Of a stretch of DNA of 6,726 bases, positions 6,049 to 6,726 are shown in pieces (the first letter of the stretch is position 1; each line of letters starts with the position of its first letter). The translations under genes were made by a program, and so were the position numbers. The notes under the pieces are model-generated. The model saw nothing but the letters and a program-made list of their open reading frames with translations. It did not search any database and was not told where the DNA came from. The DNA comes from Enterovirga sp. (GTDB lineage Bacteria; Pseudomonadota; Alphaproteobacteria; Rhizobiales; Beijerinckiaceae), in assembly GCA_028290385.1 (NCBI GenBank), contig JAQGJZ010000444.1, positions 1-6,726 on the forward strand. Direction: 5' to 3'.

Positions 6049-6079
6049 GGGCGCCTCGCCGCCATCCAGGGGGGCGCCC
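6049..6079. repeat. Inverted repeat GGGCGCC/GGCGCCC between divergent genes
   Basis: GGGCGCC at 6049-6055 and GGCGCCC at 6073-6079 are perfect inverted copies with a 17-base spacer. The core GGCGCC is itself a palindrome, so the two sites are also direct repeats, 23 bases apart. They lie in the 169-bp gap upstream of both the amidase and the glycosyltransferase. A TTGACT at 6085-6090 pointing toward the glycosyltransferase has no good -10 partner. In GC-rich DNA such repeats can arise by chance, so a regulatory role is only a possibility. Confidence 0.22.
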
Positions 6080-6138
6080 CAAGTTTGACTTCACTCGACG
6101 ATTGCCCGACAGGGCGGCCCTGCCGAACAGCATGGCGG

Positions 6139-6155
6139 CGGACGCTAGCTGTCCG
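6139..6155 (+). promoter_or_regulatory. Short hairpin just upstream of the glycosyltransferase start
   Basis: CGGAC at 6139-6143 pairs with GTCCG at 6151-6155 around a seven-base loop containing the palindrome GCTAGC. It ends 11 bases before the GAGG ribosome binding site (6167-6170) and 20 bases before the ATG. It could be a leader hairpin or a protein site. Evidence is the symmetry alone. Confidence 0.2.
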
Positions 6156-6175
6156 TCAGGCCGCATGAGGGTCCC

Positions 6176-6726
6176 ATGGCCGGCCTCGCCGCAAGCCGTA
6201 CCGATTCACTCGATTTTGCTCCGTCGCCGTCCTGGGCCGAACGGCTCCTCGCCTTTGTCGAGCGGAGCCACCTGCGGGCCGCAGCGATTCTCGTCGTCCT
6301 CTCGCTGCTGTGCTTCCTGCCGGGCTTCCAGTCGCTGCATCCGATGGATCGGGACGAGCCTCGTTTCGCCCAGGCAACGAAGCAGATGCTCGAGACCGGC
6401 GATTTCGTGGACATCCGCTTCCAGGACGAGGCCCGCTACAAAAAGCCGATCGGCATCCACTGGATGCAGGCGGGGGCCGTCACGCTCGGCGAGGCGCTCG
6501 GAGTGTCGCGCGCCCGCACCACGATCGCGCTCTATCGGCTGCCCTCGCTGCTCGGCGCGATCGCGGGCGTGCTGCTGACCTATTGGGCCGCACTCGCCTT
6601 CGTGGGGCGGCGCGAGGCGTTCCTCGCGGCCTCGTTCATGGCCGCCTCCGTGATCCTCATGGTGGAGGCGCGGCTCGCCAAGACGGACGCGATGCTGTTC
6701 GCTTGCTGCGTCGCCGCCATGGGCGC
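6176..6726 (+). CDS. ArnT-like GT39 membrane glycosyltransferase (N-terminal part)
   Basis: The first 183 codons of a larger gene are present, and the frame is open to the right edge. The protein resembles the ArnT/PMT (GT39) family: polytopic inner-membrane enzymes that move a sugar from a polyprenyl-phosphate carrier to lipid A, protein or another envelope acceptor. After a polar N-terminus comes membrane segment one (about 35-51). The hallmark first outer loop follows, with D58-x-D60-E61-P-R-F-A and Y88-K-K-P-I-G-I-H-W, where D60/E61 correspond to the family's conserved acidic catalytic pair. A second membrane segment is at about 123-143. A later apolar stretch leads into R166-L-A-K-T-D171-A, matching the family's second R-x-x-TD motif. 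The ATG at 6176 has GAGG at 6167-6170, five bases upstream. Full members are usually near 500-600 residues, so about two thirds is missing. Acceptor and sugar cannot be told. Confidence 0.9.
   Translation, partial: MAGLAASRTDSLDFAPSPSWAERLLAFVERSHLRAAAILVVLSLLCFLPGFQSLHPMDRDEPRFAQATKQMLETGDFVDIRFQDEARYKKPIGIHWMQAGAVTLGEALGVSRARTTIALYRLPSLLGAIAGVLLTYWAALAFVGRREAFLAASFMAASVILMVEARLAKTDAMLFACCVAAMG

Noticed and set aside
6110..6122. CAGGGC-G-GCCCTG palindrome upstream of the glycosyltransferase
   Set aside because: Six-base arms with a one-base centre in very GC-rich DNA are likely by chance, and it is not placed at a transcript end or near a promoter element I can see.

Overview
The window is GC-rich chromosomal DNA, with codon third positions dominated by G and C. 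It most likely comes from an alphaproteobacterium of the Hyphomicrobiales (Rhizobiales). The lone receiver of the type seen beside HWE-family kinases, the membrane-anchored class III cyclase with a helical-repeat tail, and the EcsC protein all fit that order. A Methylobacterium/Bosea/Microvirga-like genus is a guess from style only.

Layout. 1-275: no gene called; possibly the edge of a minus-strand gene. 276-659 (+): stand-alone response-regulator receiver. 665-2812 (-): 715-residue class III adenylate/guanylate cyclase with one membrane segment, a proline-rich linker, a helical-repeat stretch and a C-terminal beta-rich region. 2950-3867 (+): EcsC-family protein, best started at a GTG. 3889-4467 (-): unknown protein with one N-terminal membrane segment. 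4654-5055 (+): unknown small protein. 5062-6006 (-): acetamidase/formamidase-family hydrolase. 6176 to the right edge (+): N-terminal part of an ArnT-like (GT39) membrane glycosyltransferase, cut by the window end.

Organisation. All seven genes strictly alternate strand, so no two can share a simple operon. Convergent pairs end 5, 21 and 6 bp apart. Divergent pairs are separated by 137, 186 and 169 bp, which must hold the promoters. At two of the three convergent junctions both stop codons lie inside one perfect palindrome. Each divergent gap contains at least one short inverted repeat that could be an operator or hairpin. The genes share no evident pathway: signalling (receiver, cyclase), membrane-associated functions (EcsC, glycosyltransferase), small-amide hydrolysis and two unknowns.

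I see no mobile element, CRISPR array, tRNA or rRNA, toxin-antitoxin pair or defence-system signature. The region reads as ordinary core or accessory chromosome. The most unusual items are the cyclase (inside-out architecture, an Asn at the usual adenine-recognising Lys position, two Cys in the predicted periplasmic part) and the gene-end palindromes.
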